The notes: generated by a model not told the origin, from the letters alone. A stretch of 35,727 nt of DNA from Saccharofermentans sp. (GCA_016292215.1 JAEFBB010000023.1:1-35727); one strand, 5' to 3'; counted from the first letter of the stretch, positions 25,595-34,098 are shown. Made by a program: numbers and translations.

Positions 25595-27505
25595 TCAGAT
25601 CTGGTTATCGCAATATGTCTTGTACTTATTCTTAAGTTCGTTCATTGCGTTTTTCATGGCGAGCTGGTACACGGATGTCTTCTCCCAATCGCCGGTCTTA
25701 ACGGTAGCCTTGATCTTGGTGAAGATAGAATCCTGATCGCTCGTGTCCTTTGCAAGCTGGAGCTTGAGATAGTTGATATCAGTCCAGAGGCTGTTGTCGT
25801 AGCTGACAGAGCCGTCGTCAGTCCTCGTGATGCTCCTGATAAGTGAGAGGTTAGCAGGGATGATCTTCTCCATGAGCTCCATCTCCCAGCGTACGAGCAT
25901 TGCCTGATAGTATGATGCGAGGAGCTGCTCATTGAAGACGCCGCCTCTGCAAAGGATCTCTGATACTTCAGCTTCCTTTAAAGGCTGGAGAGATTCATAG
26001 ACAGTTGCGGCAGGTGTGCCGAAGAGTCTGTCTCTCTCGTTGGAATCCATGTCCTCGAAAATATCATCTTCGCAGCGGTAAAGTTTATTTGTCTCGAGAT
26101 AATCGCTTTCCTGACCGAAAGGCTTGGTGAACTCAGCTTCAAGAGTCTTTGTGTCCTTGCCGGAATCAAGCGCATAAGCGATGCCGTCGAGCATAGCCTG
26201 ATATACGGATGCGAGGCAGAGGTAAGTATTTGTGTGCGGATTCGGAGCTCTGAGCTCGAATCTTGTTGCATACTTGTTGTCTTCGCTTCTTACGAGGCCC
26301 AAAAGAACGGATCTGTTACGTGAGGGTGTAAGAACATCCATACCTATAGAGCTTACGCAGTGGGTAGGAGCCTCGAATCCGGGGGTAAGACGCTCGAAAG
26401 CATCTGTTGTAGCGGATACGAAGGGGTTAACTACCTTGCTGTAGTGCTTCATGATGCCCATCAGAGAGCCCCAGCCGAATCTGCTTAAGTAATCAGCCTT
26501 GGTATCTTCAGGTGCGAAGAGGTTGACCTTCTTGCCGTTTGTAAGGTAAGCAACAGCATTTACATGTGTATGCTCACCGGATCCGGCAACACCGGGAAGA
26601 GGCTTAGCATTGAAGCTGACATCAAGACCGTGAAGTCTGAAGATCTCTTTGATGATGATCCTTGCGATGAGCTCATAGTCAGCGCCCTGGAGAGCATCGG
26701 AATATTTCCAGTCAACTTCGAGCTGCTCCATGATGAAGTGGAACTCACCGGAAGAATTGAGGGATGCCTTAACGCCGCCGACTTCCTTATGGCCCATTTC
26801 GGGGTTGAAGCCGTACTTCTCGAGGATCATGATGACCTGCTCTAAAGCGGTCCTTACGACACCCTTTGTACGCTTCCAGTAAGATTCCTTAAGTTCCTGT
26901 GAGATTGAGAGCTGCTCTGTACTGATGATCTCGTCAGGGGAGTTTACCCAGAACTCAAGCTCCGTAGCTGTGATGAGCGTGATGCGGTCAAGCTCTTCCG
27001 GAGTAAAACCGTACTCTGCGCACAAAGCGGGATCGTTCTTGAATCTGTCGAGGATCGTCTTCTGGAAATATGCTGCGCTCTTGCGGAGGATCGATCTGGA
27101 GCAGACCTCGTCCTCGTTGTGGGTCAGGCAGGAGGGAATACGGAGAGTACCGATCGGCCTTCCTGTCTCAAAATCAATGTGCTCGTAATTGTAGTCGATG
27201 TACCAGATAACGTTTACATCGGGGATAAGGTCGACTTTACCGTCGTTTAATGTAGCGATTCCGGGAAGCACAACGGATGAACCGTCGGTTTGAACTGCTT
27301 TGCCATTGAGATAATTCTCGATGTTGTCAAGGAAATCTGACATCGGGATCTTCTCATCGGTGTCGTTGCCCATAAGGTCAACGGCTGCCAGAGATACGAA
27401 CTTGATCTCGGGGTGGGAAGATAAGATGTTCCTTAAGTCCTGAGCCGAATGATTATCGGCAGGAATGACGTAAAGCAGATCGGGTATTACATGGAATTCA
27501 ATCAT
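25595..27505 (-). CDS. glnA: Glutamine synthetase, long type I-like form
   Basis: Makes glutamine from glutamate, ammonia and ATP, the entry point of ammonia assimilation. The 636-residue protein is longer than classical GSI (about 440-470) and shorter than GSIII (about 700). It has a beta-Grasp-like N-terminus (FVSLAAVDLMGNDT), the catalytic ATELEFW strand, the ATP-binding GSGEHTHVN motif, RLTPGFEAP, and an NRS block followed by FELRAPNPHTNTYL. About 150 residues follow the core. The Tyr-containing adenylylation loop of proteobacterial GSI is not recognisable. The start has AAGAAGG eight bases upstream. It is divergent from the gene at 27650. Confidence 0.88.
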   Translation of the reverse strand: MIEFHVIPDLLYVIPADNHSAQDLRNILSSHPEIKFVSLAAVDLMGNDTDEKIPMSDFLDNIENYLNGKAVQTDGSSVVLPGIATLNDGKVDLIPDVNVIWYIDYNYEHIDFETGRPIGTLRIPSCLTHNEDEVCSRSILRKSAAYFQKTILDRFKNDPALCAEYGFTPEELDRITLITATELEFWVNSPDEIISTEQLSISQELKESYWKRTKGVVRTALEQVIMILEKYGFNPEMGHKEVGGVKASLNSSGEFHFIMEQLEVDWKYSDALQGADYELIARIIIKEIFRLHGLDVSFNAKPLPGVAGSGEHTHVNAVAYLTNGKKVNLFAPEDTKADYLSRFGWGSLMGIMKHYSKVVNPFVSATTDAFERLTPGFEAPTHCVSSIGMDVLTPSRNRSVLLGLVRSEDNKYATRFELRAPNPHTNTYLCLASVYQAMLDGIAYALDSGKDTKTLEAEFTKPFGQESDYLETNKLYRCEDDIFEDMDSNERDRLFGTPAATVYESLQPLKEAEVSEILCRGGVFNEQLLASYYQAMLVRWEMELMEKIIPANLSLIRSITRTDDGSVSYDNSLWTDINYLKLQLAKDTSDQDSIFTKIKATVKTGDWEKTSVYQLAMKNAMNELKNKYKTYCDNQI

Positions 27506-27536
27506 TTGAACTACCTTCTTTAAACATAATAGGGAG

Positions 27537-27567
27537 ATTGTATCACAAGAAATACTTTATGAGTTAA
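27537..27567 (-). promoter_or_regulatory. Putative glnA promoter with extended -10
   Basis: On the minus strand TACAAT (plus 27537-27542) has TG two bases upstream, and TTAACT (plus 27562-27567) lies 19 bases further up. The spacing is long, but the extended -10 would compensate. Confidence 0.45.
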
Positions 27568-27649
27568 TATTGGCTAATTTTTACATTTATTTTCAATTCT
27601 CGGCTTTTTATCGTAATATATGCGGTATAAACGTTTTGAGGAGTAATAG

Positions 27650-28480
27650 GTGTTTTTTTCAGCGGCTAAGACCATTTTTAATATTGATAACGTAGGCAAC
27701 AGGTGGGGAGTGCGCATCCTCTATTTTGTCACGGTCGTCCTTAATGCCGCCATTCACTTTAATCCCTTTGCAGATAAGGACTTTACGCCGCTTTCCAACT
27801 GGCTCATGAGTCTTTATAACGTCAGCGAGATGGACCATGAGGGCATATTTTTATCGTCTTTGCCAATAACAAAAGGCAATATCATCTATCTTCTGACGCT
27901 TTTGGGCGGTGAGCTCATCCTGATCGGCAGCGCATATATCTATGCTGCTGTTTATGTCAGGCTCTACAGGAAAGAGAAGGCTGCGAGGGCAAGCAAGGAT
28001 GAATCCGGTGCCATTAACTATGCCGTAAACAGTATTCCTGATGACGTTATCAAGCCCGGAAAGCTGGTTCTGAGGATATTGCTCCTCATGCTTGTTACAG
28101 CTATAGTCCTTTTGCCGCTGGTAACTATTGCACTGTACTTTATGTTCTTTACCATCGTCGGACTGCCGTTCATTTTCACGGCTCCTGTCGCATATCTGTC
28201 AGGAGACAAGGGCATCTTTTCCTCGATTCCTTATGTCGCGAAATTGTCCCTGAGGTATTATTTCGCCAATATGAGAAGCATTGCGCTCGTGCTTATTGTC
28301 TCGGTCATCTTAAATTTCTTAGTACCTCTGTTGGGCAATGTCTCTTTGACGGCATACTATATCGTTGATGCCGCTGCCACGACATGGGTTTTCCTTGCGG
28401 CGGCAAGGCTTGCGGCGCTTTCTTACTGCTCGATGAAGGATTTCCCGATAAAGCGCGGAAGAAGGCCTTACGCGATCTGA
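27650..28480 (+). CDS. Multi-pass membrane protein of unknown function
   Basis: A 276-residue protein starting at GTG, six bases after GAGGAG (27638-27643). Six membrane segments can be read at about residues 21-37, 78-103, 138-160, 161-182, 209-229 and 235-257. A charged loop (KEKAARASKDE, about 108-118) lies between the second and third. The C-terminus is Arg/Lys-rich and probably cytoplasmic. The pattern resembles DUF975-like or GdpP-membrane-domain-like families, but no motif settles this. It is divergent from glutamine synthetase over 144 bases, so shared regulation is possible. No clear terminator follows; only a short CTGCC/GGCAG hairpin is seen just after the stop. Confidence 0.75.
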   Translation: MFFSAAKTIFNIDNVGNRWGVRILYFVTVVLNAAIHFNPFADKDFTPLSNWLMSLYNVSEMDHEGIFLSSLPITKGNIIYLLTLLGGELILIGSAYIYAAVYVRLYRKEKAARASKDESGAINYAVNSIPDDVIKPGKLVLRILLLMLVTAIVLLPLVTIALYFMFFTIVGLPFIFTAPVAYLSGDKGIFSSIPYVAKLSLRYYFANMRSIALVLIVSVILNFLVPLLGNVSLTAYYIVDAAATTWVFLAAARLAALSYCSMKDFPIKRGRRPYAI

Positions 28481-28560
28481 AGGCTGCCTGTTCCGGCAGA
28501 TTACTGTTCAAAGCAACAATATTTAGCCCGTTTTGATTAAAAATTCTTATACGCGCGTGA

Positions 28561-28589
28561 TTGTTTTTGCGCATACTTATATATATTAT
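28561..28589 (+). promoter_or_regulatory. Putative malic enzyme promoter
   Basis: TTGTTT (28561-28566) and TATTAT (28584-28589) are separated by 17 bases. A transcription start near 28596 would place the GGAGG ribosome binding site about 15 bases into the message. Confidence 0.5.
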
Positions 28590-28625
28590 TAGTGCGTTAA
28601 GTCAAATTATGGAGGTTTCAACATT

Positions 28626-29798
28626 ATGGACGTTAATGAGAAAGCAATTAAGATGCATGAAGAGTGGGCAGGTAAGATCGAAGTTATCGCCACAGCTCCC
28701 GTAGGTTCAAAGGAAGAACTCGCTATCGCGTATACCCCCGGCGTTGCAGCTCCCTGCCTTGAGATCCAGAAGGACGTTGATCTCTCATACAAATATACAA
28801 GAAGACACAACCTCGTAGCAGTTGTTACTGACGGTACAGCAGTTCTCGGTCTTGGTGATATCGGACCTGAGGCAGGTATGCCTGTTATGGAAGGTAAGTG
28901 CGCTCTCTTCAAGGCTTTCGGTGATGTTGATGCATTCCCTCTCTGCATCCGTTCAAAGGATGTTGACGAGATCGTTAATACAGTTGCACTTCTCGCTGGC
29001 TCTTTCGGCGGCGTAAACCTCGAGGATATCTCAGCTCCGAGATGCTTTGAGATCGAGAAGAAGCTTAAGGAAAGATGTGACATCCCGATCTTCCACGATG
29101 ACCAGCACGGTACAGCAGTTATCACACTCGCAGGCCTTACAAACGCTCTTAAGATCGTTGGCAAGAAGATGGAAGACATCCACGTTGTAGTTAACGGCGC
29201 AGGCGCTGCTGCTACAGCTATCACAAAGCTTCTTATCTCCAGAGGCCTCAAGAACGTTATCCTCTGCGATCGTAAGGGCGCTATCTATGAGGGCAGAGAA
29301 GGCCTCAATCCTGCTAAGGAAGAGATGGCTAAGATCACAAATCCTGATAAGAAGGCAGGCTCTCTTGCTGACGTTATCGTTGGTGCTGACGTATTCATCG
29401 GCGTTTCCGCTCCGGGCGTTCTCACAGCTGATATGGTAGCTACAATGGCTAAGGATCCGGTTGTTTTCGCTTGCGCTAACCCTGTACCTGAGATCCTTCC
29501 TGATGAAGCTAAGAAGGCAGGCGTTGCAGTTATGGCTACAGGCCGTTCTGATTTCCCGAACCAGGTTAACAACGTTCTCGCATTCCCCGGTATCTTCCGC
29601 GGTGCTCTCGATGTAAGAGCTTCTGATATCAACGACGAGATGAAGATTGCTGCAGCTAACGCTATCGCAGGCATTGTTTCTGACGCTGAGCTCAATCCTG
29701 ATTACATCCTTCCTGATGCGTTCGACGCAAGAGTCGGTAAGGCTGTTGCCGCTGCTGTTGCACAGGCAGCCCGTGATACAGGCGTTGCAAGAATCTGA
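28626..29798 (+). CDS. Malic enzyme (malate dehydrogenase, decarboxylating)
   Basis: Oxidatively decarboxylates malate to pyruvate and CO2 with NAD or NADP; anaerobes may run it either way. The 390-residue short bacterial form has YTPGVAAPCLEI with the catalytic Tyr near residue 39, then GDIGPEAGMPVMEGK, the metal-binding FHDDQHGTA, and the Rossmann loop NGAGAAATA. ACANPVPEI and SDFPNQVNN follow. Cofactor preference cannot be read safely, so no symbol is given. GGAGG precedes the ATG by ten bases. Codon bias (Thr ACA, Ala GCT/GCA) rivals rpsB and tsf, implying very high expression and a central catabolic or redox role. It is a single-gene unit bounded by its own promoter and terminator. Confidence 0.94.
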   Translation: MDVNEKAIKMHEEWAGKIEVIATAPVGSKEELAIAYTPGVAAPCLEIQKDVDLSYKYTRRHNLVAVVTDGTAVLGLGDIGPEAGMPVMEGKCALFKAFGDVDAFPLCIRSKDVDEIVNTVALLAGSFGGVNLEDISAPRCFEIEKKLKERCDIPIFHDDQHGTAVITLAGLTNALKIVGKKMEDIHVVVNGAGAAATAITKLLISRGLKNVILCDRKGAIYEGREGLNPAKEEMAKITNPDKKAGSLADVIVGADVFIGVSAPGVLTADMVATMAKDPVVFACANPVPEILPDEAKKAGVAVMATGRSDFPNQVNNVLAFPGIFRGALDVRASDINDEMKIAAANAIAGIVSDAELNPDYILPDAFDARVGKAVAAAVAQAARDTGVARI

Positions 29799-29818
29799 AT
29801 ACACTGAATTAAAGCAAC

Positions 29819-29849
29819 AATCTCCCGCAATTTTGTTGCGGGAGATTTT
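29819..29849 (+). terminator. Rho-independent terminator after malic enzyme
   Basis: AATCTCCCGCAA (29819-29830) pairs perfectly with TTGCGGGAGATT (29836-29847) around TTTTG, followed by TT. The stem is very strong and the T run short. Confidence 0.85.
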
Positions 29850-29875
29850 GTAATATATAGAAAAGGAGTTTCCAC

Positions 29876-30364
29876 ATGATAGACGATTTAGAGCTTTTAA
29901 GACTTATTGAGAACAATGCCAGACTTTCTGCGGATGAAATAGCCGTAATGCTTGGCACGACCGCCGCCGATGTGGAAGCCGAGATCAAGAGACTTAAGGA
30001 TGAGAATATCATCTTAGGTTATAACACGATCATCAACTGGGAAAAGCAGGCACCTGATAACTGCATCGGTATGATCGAAGTAAGGATCACACCTGTTAAG
30101 AATAAGGGTTATGACCATATTGCCCAGATCTTGAGCAAGTACGATAAGGTTACTGCATGCTATCTCATGAGCGGCGGCTTTGACCTCATGATCATTTATG
30201 AGGATAAGAGCCTCAGAGATATCGCTACTTTCGTAACGGAGAAGATTGCTCCCATGGAGGGTGTTCTCTCTACGACAACACACTTTATCCTTAAGAAATA
30301 TAAGGCCAATGGTATAATCTACGATAATCCGAATACAGACGACAGGCAGGCTATCATCTTATGA
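29876..30364 (+). CDS. Lrp/AsnC family transcriptional regulator
   Basis: A 162-residue protein with an N-terminal winged helix-turn-helix (about residues 1-50, including LSADEIAVMLGTT and KDENIILGYN) and a C-terminal RAM ligand-binding domain. The RAM core is seen in the ACYLMSGGFDLMIIYE segment. Such proteins form octamers and sense amino acids. AAGGAG at 29863-29868 lies seven bases before the ATG. The stop overlaps the aminotransferase start (ATGA), so the regulator is co-translated with the enzyme. By common pattern it probably controls this operon in response to the enzyme's amino acid substrate. The effector is unknown. Confidence 0.9.
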   Translation: MIDDLELLRLIENNARLSADEIAVMLGTTAADVEAEIKRLKDENIILGYNTIINWEKQAPDNCIGMIEVRITPVKNKGYDHIAQILSKYDKVTACYLMSGGFDLMIIYEDKSLRDIATFVTEKIAPMEGVLSTTTHFILKKYKANGIIYDNPNTDDRQAIIL

Positions 30365-31545
30365 GTTTTGATTATGAATCCAAGATTTCCAAGGCTGTCC
30401 AGGCAGTTCCGCCTTCAGCTATAAGGAAGTTCTTCGACCTTGCAAACGAGATGCAGGGTCACGTTATTTCTCTTTCTATCGGTGAGCCTGACTTCGTTAC
30501 ACCCTGGTCGATCAGAGAAGCTGCCATTAATTCGATTATTGACGGCTATACTCACTATTCGCCCAATTCCGGTTATATCGATTCCAGAAAAGCCATTGCT
30601 GATTATCTCAAGAGAAGATATGGTGTTTCTTACGATTACAACACAGAGATCTTCATTACCGTAGGCGGTTCTGAAGGTCTTGACCTCGCTGCAAGGGCTC
30701 TTATCAATCCAGGCGATGAGGTAATTATCGTTGAGCCTTGTTTCGTTGCTTATAAGGCAACTGTAGAGTTTGCTCACGGTGTTCCGGTTATCGTCGAGAC
30801 AAAGCCCGAGAACAACTACAAGCTCATGCCCGAAGAGCTTGAGTCAGCAATTACCGATAAGACAAAGTATGTTATCGTCGGATATCCCAATAATCCTACA
30901 GGCGCCATCATGACACTTGAGGATTGGGCTAAGATCAAGGATGTCCTTATGAGACATCCTGAGATCATTGTGCTTTCCGATGAGCTCTACTGTGAGCTTA
31001 ACTATCTTGACGGCAAGCCTGCATCACTTGCACAGTTTGCAGAATTAAGAGACAGAGTTGTTATGGTTAACGGCTTTTCAAAGTCTTATGCCATGACCGG
31101 TTTCAGAATAGGATATCTGGCAGGTCCCCATGAGCTTATCGCTCCTATGGTTAAGATACATCAGTACTGCATCATGTGCGCACCTTCCACATCACAGCTT
31201 GCTATTGTTGAAGCAGCTATGAATGCTGATGATGAAGTTAAGAAGATGCGTGATGAATATAACCACAGAAGGAGAATTATCGTACAGGGCTTAAGGGACG
31301 CAGGCCTTGACTGCTTCACGCCCTACGGCGCTTTCTATGCATTCCCTTGCATCAAGTCTACGGGAATGACATCAGAAGAGTTCTGCGAGAAGCTCCTTCT
31401 CGAAAAGCATGTCGCTATAGTTCCCGGAAATGCTTTCGGCAAGTGCGGCGAAGGTTTTGTACGTATCAGTTATGCTGCTTCTTTGGAAGACATCAAGGAA
31501 GCTATGAGATTAGTTAAAGAATTTGTTGAAGAACATAAGGGGTAA
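30361..31545 (+). CDS. PLP-dependent class I/II aminotransferase
   Basis: A 394-residue fold-type I aminotransferase. Typical blocks are SIGEPDF near residue 37, a GGSEGLDLAARAL cofactor-binding segment, YPNNPTGA with the substrate-binding Asn, the D of LSDELYCEL, and the Schiff-base Lys K241 in GFSKSYAMTG. FRIGY and a C-terminal FVRISYA supply the Arg residues that bind the substrate carboxylate. Within subfamily I-gamma, aromatic or aspartate/alanine specificity is possible and cannot be resolved here. The ATG overlaps the Lrp/AsnC stop by four bases, and prfB follows after three bases. Confidence 0.92.
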   Translation: MSFDYESKISKAVQAVPPSAIRKFFDLANEMQGHVISLSIGEPDFVTPWSIREAAINSIIDGYTHYSPNSGYIDSRKAIADYLKRRYGVSYDYNTEIFITVGGSEGLDLAARALINPGDEVIIVEPCFVAYKATVEFAHGVPVIVETKPENNYKLMPEELESAITDKTKYVIVGYPNNPTGAIMTLEDWAKIKDVLMRHPEIIVLSDELYCELNYLDGKPASLAQFAELRDRVVMVNGFSKSYAMTGFRIGYLAGPHELIAPMVKIHQYCIMCAPSTSQLAIVEAAMNADDEVKKMRDEYNHRRRIIVQGLRDAGLDCFTPYGAFYAFPCIKSTGMTSEEFCEKLLLEKHVAIVPGNAFGKCGEGFVRISYAASLEDIKEAMRLVKEFVEEHKG

Positions 31546-31548
31546 TCA

Positions 31549-32664
31549 ATGCTTGAATTTGACAACATAAGACTCGATCTTGAATCTTACGAAGTGCCTG
31601 TAGCAGAGCTTAAGGATGCTCTTCATATTAGCCGCGTATCTGACCAGATAAGCGAATACGAGAACCGTATGCAGGAGCCTGACTTCTGGAATAATGTCGA
31701 GAAGGCTACTGAGATCCAGCAGACTTTGGGAAGACTTAAGAAAAAGGTTGAGAGCTACAACGCTCTTGTAGCAGAGCGCGAAGATCTCTTAGCTCTCTGT
31801 GAGCTTGCCAATGAAGAAGAGGACATGGATTCTCTTGAAGAGCTCAGGACTTCCACAGCTAAGTTCAAGGAAGACTTCGAAAAGATGCGTCTTGAGACTC
31901 TCCTTACGGGCCCTTATGATGCAAATAATGCAACAATTACACTTCATGCCGGCGCAGGCGGTACTGAGGCTATGGACTGGTGCTCCATGCTCTACAGAAT
32001 GTACACCAGATGGGCTGAAAGCCATGGCTTTAGCGTTGAGGAATTAGACTATGTAGAAGGCGATACAGCCGGCATCCAGTCTGTTTCTGTCATGATCAAG
32101 GGTGATTACGCTTACGGTTTCTTAAGATCTGAGCTTGGCGTACACCGCCTTGTCAGAATCTCTCCTTTCGATTCTGCAGGAAGAAGACATACTTCATTTG
32201 CTTCATGCGAAGTTATTCCTGAATTGGACCAGAAGACTGAAGATGATATCAAGATCGATATGTCTGATGTCCGTGTAGATACTTACCGTGCAACAGGTAA
32301 GGGCGGTCAGCACATCAACAAGACAGATACGGCTGTACGTATGACACATAATCCTACGGGAATAGTCGTTTCCTGCCAGGCAGAAAGATCACAGCTCCAG
32401 AATAAGGAGACGTGCTTGAGAATGCTTAAGGCTAAGCTTTTCGCGCTCGCAAGAGCATCCGAGATGGAAAAGATCGAAGACTTAAAGGGCAACCAGATGG
32501 AGATCGCTTGGGGATCCCAGATCAGATCTTATGTTTTCTGTCCTTACACACTCGTTAAGGACAATAGAACAGGTTATGAAGAAGTCGATGTCGATTCCGT
32601 TATGGACGGCAACTTAGACGGCTTCATCAATGCTTATCTGTCAGGCATGAAGAACGAGAAGTAA
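31549..32664 (+). CDS. prfB: Peptide chain release factor 2
   Basis: Recognises UGA and UAA stop codons and triggers peptide release. The 371-residue protein has the SPF anticodon tripeptide at residues 205-207 and the catalytic GGQ at 252-254, within GKGGQHINKTDTAVRMTH. The N-terminal coiled region is present. The gene is one uninterrupted frame: the CUU-UGA-C programmed frameshift site found near codon 25 in most prfB genes is absent. A GGGG-type ribosome binding site lies in the last codons of the aminotransferase, three bases away. A strong terminator follows. Confidence 0.96.
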   Translation: MLEFDNIRLDLESYEVPVAELKDALHISRVSDQISEYENRMQEPDFWNNVEKATEIQQTLGRLKKKVESYNALVAEREDLLALCELANEEEDMDSLEELRTSTAKFKEDFEKMRLETLLTGPYDANNATITLHAGAGGTEAMDWCSMLYRMYTRWAESHGFSVEELDYVEGDTAGIQSVSVMIKGDYAYGFLRSELGVHRLVRISPFDSAGRRHTSFASCEVIPELDQKTEDDIKIDMSDVRVDTYRATGKGGQHINKTDTAVRMTHNPTGIVVSCQAERSQLQNKETCLRMLKAKLFALARASEMEKIEDLKGNQMEIAWGSQIRSYVFCPYTLVKDNRTGYEEVDVDSVMDGNLDGFINAYLSGMKNEK

Positions 32665-32687
32665 TCTTACAAACAATTTGTTTCATC

Positions 32688-32717
32688 AAGCCCGGTATAT
32701 CCGGGCTTTTTGTTTTT
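32688..32717 (+). terminator. Rho-independent terminator after prfB
   Basis: AAGCCCGG (32688-32695) pairs with CCGGGCTT (32701-32708) around TATAT, followed by TTTG and TTTTT. It ends the Lrp-aminotransferase-prfB unit. Confidence 0.93.
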
Positions 32718-32718
32718 C

Positions 32719-32779
32719 TTGCATTCTGTGCAATAAACAATGCAAATCATTCCAAAACCGAGATTTTGCAAAGCATTTG
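32719..32779. repeat. Cluster of TGCAA elements upstream of the LytTR gene
   Basis: Within 61 bases TGCA occurs with flanking A/T at 32719-32723 (TTGCA), 32729-32733 (TGCAA), 32741-32747 (TGCAAAT), 32766-32772 (TTGCAAA), plus an inverted GCATTTG at 32773-32779. The first two form a perfect inverted repeat with a five-base gap. They may be regulator sites for the LytTR gene. They do not match the LytTR consensus I know. Confidence 0.3.
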
Positions 32780-32813
32780 TTGTATCTTCTAAACAGATGA
32801 AAGGAGGCAGCAG

Positions 32814-33254
32814 GTGAACATCAATTTGTTACTCGATCCCGATGATCCGATGAGAAAGAGCCTGGAATCACTTGGAATAAGTAATGATCCCGACTCGCAG
32901 TATTTACTGATCCGCCGCGGCGCGGGTGTTAAATACATCGCCGGAAAAAGGGAAGACCAGCAGTTCTTTATTGATGTTAACGATATCTGTTTTATCGAGA
33001 GCATGGGGCATGACATAATCATTCATGCATCTGACGGCACTTACAATTCCGGTGAAAGACTGAAAGCGTTAGAGCAGGTTTTGCCGGCTGACCGTTTCCT
33101 CAGAGTAAGCAACTCCGCGATCGTAAACCTCAAGAAGATAAAGCGTATCGAGTCGTCTCTGCTTCAGAAATTCATCCTTCACATGACTAACGGATCCAAG
33201 GTCGATGTTACCAGAAGTTACTATTACATATTCAGAGAAAGAATCGGGATTTAA
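32814..33254 (+). CDS. Stand-alone LytTR DNA-binding protein
   Basis: A 146-residue protein starting at GTG, six bases after AAGGAGG (32801-32807). Residues from about 45 to the end form a LytTR domain: ICFIESMGHDIIIHASDG, then ERLKALEQVLP and FLRVSNSAIVNLKKIKRIE, with a closing SYYYIFRERI. The first 45 residues contain no receiver domain, so it is not a two-component regulator of the usual kind. The next gene begins 12 bases after the stop and encodes a two-TM protein, with which it is probably cotranscribed. In other bacteria stand-alone LytTR genes often sit beside membrane proteins that modulate them; that link here is inference. Confidence 0.85.
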   Translation: MNINLLLDPDDPMRKSLESLGISNDPDSQYLLIRRGAGVKYIAGKREDQQFFIDVNDICFIESMGHDIIIHASDGTYNSGERLKALEQVLPADRFLRVSNSAIVNLKKIKRIESSLLQKFILHMTNGSKVDVTRSYYYIFRERIGI

Positions 33255-33266
33255 GGGAGAGATATT

Positions 33267-33932
33267 ATGGCTTCAATTGGTTTATTTGTGATTTTGATAC
33301 CGGCAATAATCATTGTTACGGTTGTGACTCTGATCGTTTATAAGATATTTTATGATAAGCACAATAACAGGGTGCTTGAATCAGGCGAGACAAATAAGCG
33401 CAAGTGGATCGCACCCTGGGGATTGGCTCTGATCGTTTTAGGAGTCCAGCTGGTTCTTGCTATCGGCTCGGTGTTTGTGCTTTCTTTGTTTATGCTCGAT
33501 CCGAATTCCATGTCAGCGGAAGAAGAGGAAACGTCACGCGTTTACTATGAGTATAGCGATGTCAAGGAGTTTACGGTTGATAGAAATTTATTTATGAAAT
33601 GTGGTAAGGGTATAGGAGACGGAATCACCATCACAATGTATGAATGGAACAATCCAGATGGCAGTGTTGAATTTATCTTTACGGGAAGTGTCGAAAATAT
33701 TGAAGATGAAAGCATTTATTTTGATTTTTCCATGGTAGATGATAACGATACAAAATACGGATTGAGCACTGTTTGGCCTATGCATGCGGGTTCAACTACG
33801 TTTTATTACATGGTTAGAATTCATGTAGATGAATACGTTCCTGCTGATGTCACGGTAGGTGTGGGATTTGGAGCAGACTTTGACTATCAGAGGGACGGCT
33901 GGGCCAGGGAATTCGCAATTCGCTATGATTGA
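33267..33932 (+). CDS. Two-TM protein with extracytoplasmic domain, paralog A
   Basis: A 221-residue protein of no family I recognise. The membrane helices are at about residues 4-27 and 48-76, joined by a charged loop ending NKRKWIAPWG. A domain of about 145 residues follows, predicted outside the cell, rich in Asp, Glu and aromatic residues. It ends with GVGFGADFDYQRDG. The layout, the charged-W-P loop and the C-terminal G-x-G-(FY)-G-x-D-(FY) stretch match the protein at 34099, so the two are tandem paralogs. GGGAG at 33255-33259 lies right after the LytTR stop. A long terminator-like hairpin follows. Confidence 0.75.
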   Translation: MASIGLFVILIPAIIIVTVVTLIVYKIFYDKHNNRVLESGETNKRKWIAPWGLALIVLGVQLVLAIGSVFVLSLFMLDPNSMSAEEEETSRVYYEYSDVKEFTVDRNLFMKCGKGIGDGITITMYEWNNPDGSVEFIFTGSVENIEDESIYFDFSMVDDNDTKYGLSTVWPMHAGSTTFYYMVRIHVDEYVPADVTVGVGFGADFDYQRDGWAREFAIRYD

Positions 33933-33958
33933 TTATCGCGGAAAATAGGAATAGAGGG

Positions 33959-34003
33959 AAAAACGGGCGTGTGCTGAGTAAATGCGGTACACGTCCGTTT
34001 TTA
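33959..34003 (+). terminator. Terminator between the two paralogs
   Basis: A 14-pair stem, AAAAACGGGCGTGT (33959-33972) with ACACGTCCGTTTTT (33989-34002), contains one G-T pair and a 16-base loop. The 3' arm ends in TTTTT, so a U run is part of the stem. It would separate LytTR and paralog A from paralog B. Confidence 0.8.
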
Positions 34004-34098
34004 TATATGCAAACTTATCGCTTTATAGTATAGTTTTTTTGGGGAGTCATTTGGACACGGTAATAGGATTCAGGTTTTTATAGTTTTTAGGGGATAAT

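Noticed and set aside
29031..29804. A 257-codon open frame antisense to malic enzyme
   Set aside because: It is a by-product of the codon bias in the highly expressed gene; no start signal or recognisable domain.
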